Origin: Mycteria americana
Taxonomy: Eukaryota > Chordata > Aves > Ciconiiformes > Ciconiidae
Length of the DNA stretch: 64,000 nt
Assembly: GCF_035582795.1 (NCBI RefSeq)
Contig: NC_134365.1
Coordinates: 220,117,887-220,181,886, forward strand
Direction of reading: 5' to 3'
Every line of letters begins with the position of its first letter. Within the stretch, counting starts at the first letter, position 1. A program made the translations under genes and the position numbers. This document shows positions 26,401-35,375 of this stretch, piece by piece. The notes beneath the pieces are model-generated. The model was not told the DNA's origin, searched no databases, and saw only the letters and a program-made list of their open reading frames with translations.

Positions 26401-28523
26401 AAGTCAGCCCTTTGCTCAGGCAAGATGCTTGGAAAAGACGGTCAGGGAGGTAGAAAAAGTCTAGTAGGTTTGTTCTAAATATCCTATGTTGTGGGGGAAG
26501 TTATCCAACATCATCAAGCAGCACGTGAGGTCCCGTGCATGAAATGCTGCACCACCTCGCCTCTGCCCGTCTTTGGTCTGCAGGGTCCCACATCATCATC
26601 CTCAAAGCCCAGCCTGAATCTGAGCTCCTCTGGCAGGCACCTGGCTTTTGCTTTGAACAGGCAGGCTTTGAAGCTGGTCCTGCATTTTGTTGCCCATGAC
26701 AGGCTACAGAACTGGCAAGAGGTTGCACTGGGGGATGCTGCAGTGGCCAAGGCAACATCTCCCATCTCCCCAGGCACAAGCACATGAATAAATGAGTAAA
26801 GAAGCACACATATCACTGCAGGACCCCTGCGAGGTGCCTCAGAGGAAAACTGACCTGAGGAGAGTTAAGACAGCTTTCCATCGCTAAGCAGGATTATCTA
26901 GAGATGAGGCCAATCACTGTCCCTAAACCGCACTCCATTTTGAATTATGCACGTGTCCTAGATCCATCATTAACATGCCAGTGGCAACAAGGTGGCCACT
27001 GAGGTCTTGGGTCAGCCCTACATATTTTATAGGTCTCCTGAATGATTTATTCTCTGTACTTGGCTTGCAGTTAACTCTCAGTTGAACAGTTCACATGCTG
27101 TTAATTCAAATGACCTCTCTCAACACGAAACATCACTTGGCACCTTGCTAGTTGTATAAGCAAGCTAAGTTACTTTAAGGACCAGAGCTGAGCATGGGAA
27201 ACACATGCAGATCTTTCCCCCAATCAGGTCACAACTGATCCTACAGATCCATCTAATATCAGCGGGTGCCACATCTTTCTGACAGAGATGAGCACCAGCA
27301 GCTCTACATGCAGGACATGACCCAAAAAGCAAGAGCTTAGGGGTTAATTCATCAGGTTCAGGTCCACTTAGCTCTGCTAAAGATTTGCTTAATCAACAAG
27401 CTATTTCACAGGTCTCTTCATTCCAGGAGGAACTATCAGTTTGCTTTTTCAGGGCAGAAAGCCTTTTGCAACACAGAGCAATCACTCAAGAACCCTCCAC
27501 AAGGCACAGGGTAAATCGTTGTCCAAGTGCATTTTCCTGCAAAAGCCCCACTACGTGCAAGTCCTGACACTTCTCTAGCCAAGCACCCTTGCAGGAGGGG
27601 TACAAGGCTCTATCAAGCAAGCATTTGGACTTGTTGAATGTATTCCTGCGAGATCCCTAGAGCTGCTTTTACAAGCACGCAAGGGAGCTTGCAGTCTGGG
27701 ATTTCCCATATTGTCTCTCCCACATCTTTACCCTACATGTTTCAGCCTGCAGCAGAAAGCGTTCAGTGTCTGCAGCAGCTCTGCCCATGATGGGTGTCAG
27801 CCACCGACACCCAACCTGCTCCTCTCGCCGAGGAAGTGACTTACCAGCACAGCAGCTTTGTCAAAGCAAACTCTTTACTTCCTAACATAAAACCTTGCTT
27901 TCACACTGAATCTTCAACTCCCCAGTACAAAGCAACAATAAATAGCAACGCCTTTTTTCCCCTCCCCTGTTGATGTAGGTGTGGGGAATACAATATTACA
28001 AAACAGGGCTGCAAACAGTGAATTTTACCAGCCATGCAGTGCTGATAAAACTACTACACTTTCCTTCCTACCGTCACAAGGGGGGAGGGGGGGGGGAGGC
28101 TCATTTTTAAGCAAACGCCACCCCACCCCCCCCATTTTGCCAGGGTGCAAACTCGCTTAGATAAACCAGAGCCGCTTGCAACAGCTTCAGGAAAGCAGCC
28201 CGACCCTCCAAGCTCGCTAAAAAGCAAAACCTTGCCCAGAGAGCTGCGATCCTCACCCCTAAGAAAAGCTGCAGCCAGCCTCCCCGCCATTGCGTATTCC
28301 CCGTCCTTCCCCCTCTTAAACAAGCACTCCTGCAGGCAGGCAGAAGAAGGGGAATATCATAAATAAAGCTGAGCGTTTCGGTCCTGCTTCCACCCCACCC
28401 TGCACCTTGTACCGCCGGGATGCCGCTCCCCCACCGCAGCATCCTCCCGCTGCCGGGACCCTTCTCCGCCAGCCCCCCGGTACCTCGCAGCACCCCGGAG
28501 TAGGCAGCGATGATGGTCTTCAT
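5331..28523 (-). CDS. DGAT2: DGAT2, diacylglycerol O-acyltransferase 2 (complete, 8 coding exons)
   Basis: DGAT2 joins a fatty acyl-CoA to diacylglycerol to make triacylglycerol at the ER membrane and lipid droplet. The join is 28523-28484, 20280-20161, 19129-19022, 18145-18075, 11191-10987, 7663-7489, 6516-6314 and 5485-5331: 1077 nt, 358 residues plus TGA. All junctions are GT-AG and in phase. Seen in the product: the start [14 protein letters not shown], a hydrophobic hairpin at about 41-80, YFP at 109-111, the catalytic HPHG at 131-134, GGAAES at 209-214, the family signature from R229 to G250, and the C-terminus ETEVLEVN. Human DGAT2 has 388 residues; the difference is 27 residues after LRG and 3 after DLF. 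The identification rests on near-identity to the vertebrate protein as I remember it. MOGAT2 lies upstream on the same strand. Confidence 0.97.
6172..6215 (+). repeat. 22-bp tandem duplication in DGAT2 intron 7
   Basis: Two copies of a 22-bp unit (GTTTTATATAGAAGGGAAAA plus two bases) lie head to tail with one mismatch. Confidence 0.85.
6314..6516 (-). CDS. DGAT2: DGAT2 coding exon 7
   Basis: This exon encodes residues 240-307, including [33 protein letters not shown] and [14 protein letters not shown]. It carries the second half of the family signature and is almost unchanged from mammals. It is one codon longer than the matching MOGAT2 exon (203 against 200 nt). Confidence 0.97.
6705..6738 (+). 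repeat. 34-bp direct repeat, left copy
   Basis: This AT-rich TAGTAGATAC-type sequence is identical over 34 bp to 7015-7048, on the other side of the truncated LTR. Confidence 0.9.
6747..7009 (+). mobile_element. 5'-truncated LTR of the same family, in DGAT2 intron 6
   Basis: Only the 3' part of the LTR is present (the region with ATTAAA and the terminal CACAACA). It is on the plus strand, antisense to DGAT2. It lies between two copies of a 34-bp AT-rich direct repeat. Confidence 0.88.
7015..7048 (+). repeat. 34-bp direct repeat, right copy
   Basis: This is the perfect partner of 6705-6738. Related TAGTAGATA units continue to about 7080, so the site is a small degenerate tandem array. Confidence 0.9.
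7489..7663 (-). CDS. DGAT2: DGAT2 coding exon 6
   Basis: This exon encodes residues 182-240, with [19 protein letters not shown], the GGAAES motif and the first half of the family signature ([12 protein letters not shown]). Its 175-nt length equals the matching MOGAT2 exon at 51896-52070. The acceptor is GATATGCAG and the donor GG|GTAAGA. Confidence 0.97.
10987..11191 (-). CDS. DGAT2: DGAT2 coding exon 5 (HPHG catalytic exon)
   Basis: This exon encodes residues 114-181 and one base of codon 182. It contains [14 protein letters not shown], with HPHG at 131-134, the active-site motif of the family, and ends in LRDYLMSGG. The 205-nt length and phases (0 in, 1 out) are the same as MOGAT2 exon 53530-53734. 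Confidence 0.97.
18075..18145 (-). CDS. DGAT2: DGAT2 coding exon 4
   Basis: This 71-nt exon encodes residues 90-113, [20 protein letters not shown] then PIR. It holds the YFP motif (109-111), which is needed for activity in the mouse enzyme. The acceptor follows a T-rich tract ending CTCTTCAG. The donor AGA|GTAAGT is strong. Confidence 0.95.
19022..19129 (-). CDS. DGAT2: DGAT2 coding exon 3
   Basis: This exon encodes residues 54-89, the rest of the membrane hairpin, with [19 protein letters not shown] followed by DWNTPKKG. It is nearly identical to the vertebrate protein. The acceptor is CTATCCAG and the donor is AAAG|GTAAAT. The 108-nt length keeps phase 1 at both ends. Confidence 0.95.
20161..20280 (-). 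CDS. DGAT2: DGAT2 coding exon 2
   Basis: This exon encodes residues 14-53: [13 protein letters not shown], then [12 protein letters not shown] and the start of the first hydrophobic segment ([11 protein letters not shown]). The acceptor is TTCCTTAG and the donor is ATGG|GTACGT. It corresponds to the 43-residue human exon that is skipped in the short human isoform, but is three codons shorter after DLF. Confidence 0.93.
21560..21615 (+). repeat. Short imperfect tandem duplication in DGAT2 intron 1
   Basis: The unit CATTTAANGTTAAGCCT occurs twice about 30 bp apart. Confidence 0.6.
23449..23819 (+). mobile_element. CR1 LINE 3' fragment in DGAT2 intron 1
   Basis: This fragment has the 3' end of CR1 ORF2 and the short 3' UTR ending in ATTCTGTGATTCT. 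The translated remnant has the CR1 motifs [15 protein letters not shown] and [14 protein letters not shown]. It is antisense to DGAT2 and about 370 bp long, like most bird CR1 copies. Confidence 0.95.
28406..28483 (-). other. DGAT2: Possible alternative 3' extension of DGAT2 exon 1
   Basis: The frame continues without a stop for 26 codons to CAAG|GTGCAG, a donor in the same phase as the first. Using it would insert 26 residues between LRG and TGSS, ending in a Gly/Arg-rich stretch that includes GSGRMLRWG. Human DGAT2 carries 27 residues at this place, ending in REGSGRW. As I recall them, fish and frog proteins use the short form. Which donor this bird uses cannot be told from DNA alone. Confidence 0.4.
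28484..28523 (-). CDS. DGAT2: DGAT2 coding exon 1
   Basis: This exon encodes residues 1-13 and one base of codon 14 ([14 protein letters not shown]). The ATG has G at -3 and is the vertebrate DGAT2 start. The donor is GAG|GTACCG, which is weak at +5. The reading frame stays open past this donor, and a second in-phase donor lies 78 nt downstream at 28405-28404. Confidence 0.88.
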
Positions 28524-28536
28524 TGCGGAGGGGTGG

Positions 28537-28557
28537 TCAGGTCCCGGCCAGGGCCAT
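28537..28557 (-). promoter_or_regulatory. Upstream ORF in the DGAT2 5' leader
   Basis: A six-codon ORF (MALAGT, stop TGA) ends 13 nt before the DGAT2 ATG in another frame. Its ATG has G at +4 but C at -3, a moderate context. It lies between the TATA box and the start codon, so it should be in the mRNA. Such a short, close uORF could reduce or gate DGAT2 translation. Confidence 0.55.
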
Positions 28558-28630
28558 GGGATGGAGAAAGGCACCCGGCTCCGCAGCCCCGGTGCAACCG
28601 GCGAGTGGGAGAGTTACCGGCCGCGCATCC

Positions 28631-28638
28631 CTATATAG
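28631..28638 (-). promoter_or_regulatory. TATA box of DGAT2
   Basis: CTATATAG lies 108 nt upstream of the ATG in a GC-rich setting. A start of transcription near 28600-28606 and a leader of about 80 nt would follow. The octamer is palindromic, so direction comes from the gene and the GC boxes upstream. Confidence 0.6.
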
Positions 28639-28644
28639 CCCCGG

Positions 28645-28695
28645 GGAGGAGGAGGAGGAGGAGGAGGAGGAGGAGGAGGAGGAGGAGGAGGAGGA
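28645..28695 (+). repeat. (GGA)17 microsatellite in the DGAT2 promoter
   Basis: Seventeen perfect GGA units (TCC on the gene's strand) sit between the TATA box and two GC boxes. The tract creates artificial poly-Glu, poly-Arg and poly-Pro frames on both strands; these are not genes. Purine-rich mirror tracts of this type can form triplex or quadruplex DNA and vary in length between individuals. Confidence 0.95.
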
Positions 28696-28712
28696 GGGCG
28701 GGGAGGGGCGGG
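28696..28712 (-). promoter_or_regulatory. Two GC boxes (Sp1-type) of DGAT2
   Basis: GGGCGGGG (28696-28703) and GGGGCGGG (28705-28712) lie directly upstream of the GGA tract, about 60-80 bp from the TATA box. The region from about 28380 to 28760 is GC-rich with many CpG, fitting a CpG-island promoter. Confidence 0.6.
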
Positions 28713-29047
28713 TCCCCGCAGGACGCCTGGGTCCCTCAGCCCAGGGAGGGGGAAGGTCTTGGCCCCGGGGATGCTGCTTGCTGCATGGGATGGGGATTTG
28801 GGGGGGGGGAGGACAAGGCAGGAGGGCACCCACACGCCCTTGTGCAAGGTGTTCCCCTCCCTGTTTTCCTTCTCCCCATCGCGGGGTGGGGGAAAAATCC
28901 CCCCAAGGCCCCACTACTGATGGGCATTTTAAGACACGGTGGTCCCCTTCTTGCTCAGATGCTCTCCCAACCCATTCTTGGCTGATTTTTAGTTTCCCCA
29001 GTGGGATTTGGGAGATCTGGGTTCCTAAAAGCATCATGGGGTTGTTC

Positions 29048-29417
29048 AGCCTGGAGAAAAGGAGGCTGAGGGGAGACCTCATCGCTCTCTACAACGGCCT
29101 GAAAGGAGGGTGCAGAGAGGTGGGGTCGGTCTCTTCTCCCAGGTAACAAGTGATAGGACAAGAGGAAATGGCCTCAAGTTGTGCCAGGGGAGGTTTAGAG
29201 TGGATATTAGGAAAATTTTCTTCACTGAAAGGGTTGTCCAGCACTGGAAGAGGCTGCCCAGGGAAGTGGTTGAGTCGCCATCCCTGGAGGTATTTAAAGG
29301 ACGTTTGGATGAGGTGCTTAGGGACATGGTGTAGTGGTGGTTTGGTAGTGTTAGTTTTACAGTTGGACTCGATGATCTTAAAGGTCTTTTCCAACCTATA
29401 CGATTCTGTGATTCCAT
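29048..29417 (+). mobile_element. CR1 LINE 3' fragment upstream of DGAT2
   Basis: This fragment has the same orientation and nearly the same start as the copy at 23449, with about 30 differences by eye. It ends in CGATTCTGTGATTCC. It starts about 340 bp upstream of the DGAT2 GC boxes. Confidence 0.95.
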
Positions 29418-32400
29418 GAAATTCAGACAAAAGGTAGAAAAGAGAAAATCCTAGAAATTTGATTAACAGGAGCTTTCACGGATTCATTAAATTTTATTTT
29501 ATTAAGATAGCCTGCAGGTATCCCCAAACCACTGACCAAGCCTCATTTTCTTCTCCTAACAAGACATTTAAGGATCTACTCAAGAGATCCATAAGAAACA
29601 AGGTGTCATTTAGGTTTGCATCAAGGTTTTAACGTAGCTAAACTTGCCAAGCTAAGCACTTGCCAAGAGATTTCCATAGATTTTTACAGTTGGGAACAGA
29701 TGGGTCTGTCCCAGATCCCAAGACATTAAACCAGATTCTTTATAATGGGGTTATGTCTGGCCCTGTGGTTAAAGGGAGGATTTTGCTACATGCCTGGGCA
29801 AAGGATCAGGCCTCTACACCTTTCCTAATCTCAGTTTCATCTTCTGTAATTTGGAGAAAATGAAAACTATGTGCAGTTGAGAAGCACTCTGAGATCCCTC
29901 AAGGAAAATCCCATTGAAAGCAACAAACTTGCAGAGCTCCCTATATGCAGAGGACAGGTAGCAATTACCACCGAAACACCCCCAAAAACCCTTCAACTTT
30001 TGCCTGGCTTTTAGGGTGGGAACAGGATCATGCCTTGCTGAGCCAGCAGTTTTTTCCTGTTACTCCTGGGGATGCCACTACAACATCCACTTTTTGGCCG
30101 AGAGAGACGTGTCTAGCAGTGTGTTTCACAAAAAAGTCATATTTTTAGCTATGGAGAGCTTAGATCAGAGATTCAGAGGTGAAATAGTGTGATTTTTTTT
30201 TTTCTCAGTCCCTTGAGGCATTCCCATACCCATCTTTTTGAGTCAAACTGGCACCAGGACTTGTTCGGTCCCCATTTGGCCAAATGGCTGTCTTCCAAAA
30301 GTTGTAATGGCCTGTTGAAATATGTATAAAAATGGAAAATTGCAAGAGGCTGTCTGAAGAAAGGGTCTTGCCCAACAGCTCTTGGATAAGACCTCCTAAA
30401 GGGAGCCCAGAACAGAAATAAATCACCACTCAAATACTGCTGAGTGAAAGGGGAATGGTCTCCTGCCTGTCTGTGCCCCCTGTTGACTTAAATAGAGTTA
30501 TCTGCAAGCAAAGTAAGGACTGAGGTAGCTTTTCTTATCGTAACCGGAATAAAAACCAGCAAAAAATTGTACTGCCAGGTTGTGACATAGGTAGACAGAA
30601 AAATGTTAGTGTGCTGGGACCATCATGTGTCCAGATCCATCATCGCTCTATTGACCTATGCCCACCTTTTCATACATTTTGGGTGCAAATTCTCTGAATC
30701 CTGATCATCTTCTTGCTCTGTATGCTGCAGTGGGCTTCCAGCCTGGAAGGACGCATTAATAAAATAAATTAAAAATAATTAATAATAAAAACCCCCTCAG
30801 TGCTTAATGGAGTATCACAACTTGCAGGAGTAAAGACACAACCACCGTATCCCCTGGCTGAGCAGCAGCTTGAACGCGTGACTTGCAGGTGCAAATTGTG
30901 ACACCACATTTCTTGGGAGGAAGGAAAAGTTGAACCCGGATCCGTGACGACACGGCTGAGCCCCGGAACAGCCTCTGCCTTCACGCGACCCGAGCAGCGG
31001 CGGGGAGCTGGCTGCTACCCAGCTCCCGTTTCACTTGTTTTACCAGGACTTGTCCTGCAACTTTTTTTGTTGTCCTCTCCCGTTCAGCTCACTGAAAATC
31101 AGAAAACAGTCCCGAATAATAGATTAGAAATATCTTGGCTCTGTTCCCCACAAGGATATTTTTTGCCCACCGAGAAGCCACGCACCGCGTTGCTAGCTCG
31201 ATAGACGGTTTTGGAAATGCACGTGGTTTGTTTTGCTCAGTGCTTACGTTGGTGCAGGAGATATACGACCCTGTCTATTATTAACCCGTATGTCTGGCAC
31301 GATTATTCTTGAACAATAACATCCTTTCAAATACCCTACTATTACTTCACCTGAGCCTCAAAAACATGGGTTGTGGACAGAGTAACATGGGCAGGAGCCA
31401 GTCTTCCAGCTCTCTGCAGCCAAGAACAATGCACAATAGTTTTAGACTCCTTTATTTTTGGTGTTTTAGCAGCAACTGAATCTCACAGCAAAGCAGCAAC
31501 GCACCTTTACGCAGTCACATTTTTTTTTTTAATGCACGTACTGAATTTTTAGGGCAATGCCTACCGAATAAAGCTTTTGAGGACACATTGATTTTTCTCT
31601 TCCCGCTTCTCTTCAGGGACTTGAGAACTGTTTGTAAGGCGTGGGGTGGGTTTGCGGTACTTTGGGTCAGTCGTTGGTGTACAGCTCTGTAGCTTTGCTT
31701 CTATACGGTTACTTAGCAGCAGAAAATGCCCTGTTTTCAGTCTTCGGTATCTTCACTCAGGGGCCAAATGTTTGGATGCGTGTATGAAATGGCTTGTATT
31801 TGGTGTGTTGGTACACGTCCACTCAAGTTGAGCTTATCTGTCTTTGTAATTCTCCTTCTCTGACTTAAAAACATAGAGTCATTTCCCTGCCTGTGGTTAA
31901 CCCTCTGTTTATGGATTTTTAAGTTGTCTCTTTCCGGGCAGTATTATTTTTAGTAGATTTTTGTTTCCAAGGCTGATACAAGCCTTAGACACAGAGGGTT
32001 TACAGCTGCCAGGGTTGTCCATTAATCCAACCATCTCTGTCTGCACAGGCTGCAACCACAACATCTGAAAAGGGCCTTTTCTCCCCAGTTTCTCCTCCTG
32101 AGCCCACTAAGAACATGATGGGGCCATCTCTGTGGCAGAGACCGTAGCTCAGGTACCACGATCAGGTCCAGCTCACCATGTATTTCTTCTGATGTCTGCA
32201 GTGCGATGAATTCAGGTTGGAAATAAGGTCTGCTCTCATTTCAGACCACTTGTGGTGTGTGAGGAGCATCCTCATGGAAGGGGAAAGCCTTGCGTTGAGC
32301 AGGAGGACTTTGCAAGCACACAAAGTTTCTGCTGCCAAATTGTGCCCCACCAAAGACCTCTCACCAGACCACGGGGACCTCCAGATTGCTTCTGCTTTCA

Positions 32401-33139
32401 TCCCTGCATTTTCCTCTGAGCCATAATCATCCCCTCACCGGGAGCGATGGAAGTCTTATCATCAGTGATGTAAACGACAAACCAGACGATAAGGGCTGGG
32501 ATTTAACGAGGAGTTTGAACCCGAGTCAGCCAGCCAGCGAGATTTGCTTTGTCAAATTGCCAAGGAGGTAAAACAGCGACAAGACCCTTTCTCACACCTG
32601 CAGCGGTTATTTTTCTACCTGCCATAAACGTGACCTTGGCCAAGCTTACTTTGCGGTGTGTATCGCCTACGGTGCTCACTTCTGGGGCTCTCCGCTCTCC
32701 CTCCAAGACTTTGTGTCCTCTTCTTTTGCCAGTTAATTCAGCCATGGGAGCCCAGGAACTGCTCACATGAGCCCAAAATGTAACCTGAGCCTCAAGGTGC
32801 CACTTGGGAGGCACTCACAAGCAGCGATGCTGGCAAAACACTGCTTGGTCATCTGCACCCGCCTTGACGAAGGTCCATCCATCACCTCTCCGAGGGTATT
32901 TTTAGCATTTTGTACAGAGGTAGCAGAAAGTCACGGGAGGGTCCATCTGTCCCTCCATCCTTTTTCCTGCCTCAATGGGAACAGTTTGCAGCCCACGTAA
33001 TATTTATGGAAGTGTGCTCTTGGCTCATACATCGCCCAAGTGATGGACCTGAATTTTGAGCTGAGGGAGAAGAGGTGCATTCCCACATCCCCACACATCA
33101 CCTGCTTCTCTACAGAGCTTCAAATAAACCCAAAAGCTG

Positions 33140-33185
33140 TGTAAGCCCTGGGTATGAAGAGGGAAACTAAGGCACAAGCTTGCTG
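33140..33185 (-). mobile_element. Possible MIR-type SINE fragment
   Basis: The minus strand reads TTGTGCCTTAGTTTCCCTCT, a worn version of the MIR tail. The match is short. Confidence 0.35.
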
Positions 33186-35317
33186 GGGAACTAAGCTGCT
33201 GTATCCTTCTGGAGAAGCGTTGCAGATTTAGGTGGTTGCAGGAATTTCACACTTGGTCCTTACCACCTTTCCTTAGTCTTGAATTCATCAGCTTCAAAGC
33301 TCCCCTTGGTCTCTCCTGCTTCCTGGCTGTGGCTTCTGGTAGGATCCTGCAGGTCCTGTTCGTTAATGTGGGGGGGAAAACGTTTTGTCACCCCGGGTGC
33401 ACAGCAGTGCCTGGACTCTATTTTCTGCCCATGCTTTTGAGTTAGTTGTTATGATTTTCGGAGCCCAGGCTGGTCCTTTCCAATGCTCCATCCCCAGAGG
33501 AGTCTTCTCCATATGGGCAGGAATCAGCCACATTTCAGACATGCAGAATAAGTGTCGGCTGGGGTATCTCTGAACCCATCAACAAACTCTTCATGGCGCA
33601 TCCCTCATTGTCCTAACAGGACAATGTGTTAATGCATAAATGCATTAAGTCAATGCATAAAGTCACTCTGGGCAAGGCCATCTGCACGGTCCAGTGATGC
33701 CAGCTCATATTTTGCCAGGGTGCAAAGACGTCCACCACCATGTCCAGAGCCAGAAAGAGCTGAGGGAGCAGGGAGCAATGCCTCCCTCCCCTGGAGAGCT
33801 CAGCAGAGCCCGTACTGAGATACCTGCAGACGTCTGAGCACCACCACGGTCATTGCACTGGTTGGCCCTTACACCTGGAGCTGGATCCACCTCATGTGGC
33901 CAAAGACTTGTCCAAGCCCCCACCCCACAGCTTGATTTTCAGCCAAGTCAGGCTTTACACCCTCCCCTCCCCAGACCTCAGTGTCACACCGAGCTGTTAT
34001 CTTGCAGGTATTTATCAGGTTTGTCCTTCAAAGAATTTGCTTAGGAAGGGGATGTTTGCAAGACAGAGCCTTGCAGAGCCTTTCCTCCAGAGGGATTTCT
34101 GCATGTAGTATGGGCACCTCATCAACACGTCCCTGGGACTTTTTCACCTGGATATCCCAAGGAAAGAAACAAAGAAAGAACAAGCGTTCAGCCAGCATGG
34201 CAAAGTTTACATTCATCCAGCCTGTGTTAAAAGCAAATTTGACTGAAGAGCAGCCCATTGGTGCAGGGAAGGGAAGAGCAGAGGGTCAAACCCCAATGTG
34301 CATCCCACAGTTCTTCTGTCCACCGGTAGGACGGTGGTCCTATATCCTTTCTGATGGCTCACCGTGTATTAGGTGCAGTCTGGGGTAAGAGCACCAATGC
34401 TGCAAACCCCCATCTTATCTTCAGCGTAGACACAGCCACTATTTTTGGTAGTATTGGGGCAAAGAGTATGTCCTCTGCAACTCACTGGTTAATTGTACAA
34501 CCACTTTGGAGCCCAAAGCTGAAATCAGCTATTTTCGTAGCACTTGCTTTTTTGTTCGTGGAGTTAAAAGTTATTTAACATTACAGAGGTTTTGAAATGT
34601 AGCCATTCCTTGTCCTTTTTTGCTGCACTTACACCTCTTTTTTCACAAGTGGAAGCAAAGTTCAGGCCAAAACTGCAAGAGAGACTTCACAGCGAGCTTT
34701 GTGCTGGAGAGCATTAAAAACAAAATAAAACATATAAATAAATTTAAAAAAAAGTCCCACCCTCACTTTTCCCCACCAGGCAGATAGGAAGATTTATGCA
34801 AGTCACGGAGCAAAGCCAGATTTTGGCTGTTGGCAGCAAGTCAGGGTATAGCTGCCTAGCTACAGTCTAAAATTAGAGCACCTAAAAATTAACTGTATGG
34901 CTAAAGAACTTTGGTCCCTGTGCTGAATGAGCACTGGAGAATTAGTAATAGACAGTTAACCAGCTCCACTTTTTATCCAATTGCAAGGTTTTTGCAAAAC
35001 AAGAATTGGCACCAAAAAAAAAAAAAAAGTGACTTTACAGTTTTTTCTTGATTCTGTTTGCTTCCTTCGTTAAGAAGGGTGTGGGGGAATGAGGCATGGG
35101 AAACTGGTTAAATATAGTAGGGAAAAAATAGTTCTCCTTTATTGAAAGGTGGGAGACTTCCATGTTCTTTTAGGAAGCATCACGTTAATCTCGTGTTATA
35201 CTTCTCAAAAACACGACCGTTTTCAGCTCTCCCCTATGATCAAGACTGCATTTACCTAAAGGCTCCTCTGTGAATTCCTCAAACCTCTGTGTTTGCAACC
35301 TGGGACAGCACCTGCCT

Positions 35318-35375
35318 CCAGCCACAGGTGGGGAAACTGAGGCACAAAGCCTGGAGGGGTGACCATCCAAACCCA
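35318..35375 (-). mobile_element. Probable MIR-type SINE fragment
   Basis: The minus strand reads GTGCCTCAGTTTCCCCACCT, the most conserved part of MIR. Confidence 0.5.

Larger units (their letters stand above)
5486..28483 (-). other. DGAT2 introns 1-7: contents
   Basis: Intron 7 (5486-6313) has a 22-bp tandem duplication. Intron 6 (6517-7488) has the truncated LTR and 34-bp repeats. Introns 5 (7664-10986) and 4 (11192-18074) hold nothing I recognise; a run of eight or nine C lies near 13430. Introns 3 (18146-19021) and 2 (19130-20160) are plain. Intron 1 (20281-28483) holds a CR1 copy at 23449, a short tandem repeat near 21560 and a G-rich run at 28080-28100. Confidence 0.8.

Noticed and set aside
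28407-29146. Long overlapping ORFs (up to 207 codons) with poly-Glu, poly-Arg, poly-Pro or poly-Ser runs
   Set aside because: They are translations of the (GGA)17 microsatellite and GC-rich promoter in several frames, partly running into the CR1 copy.
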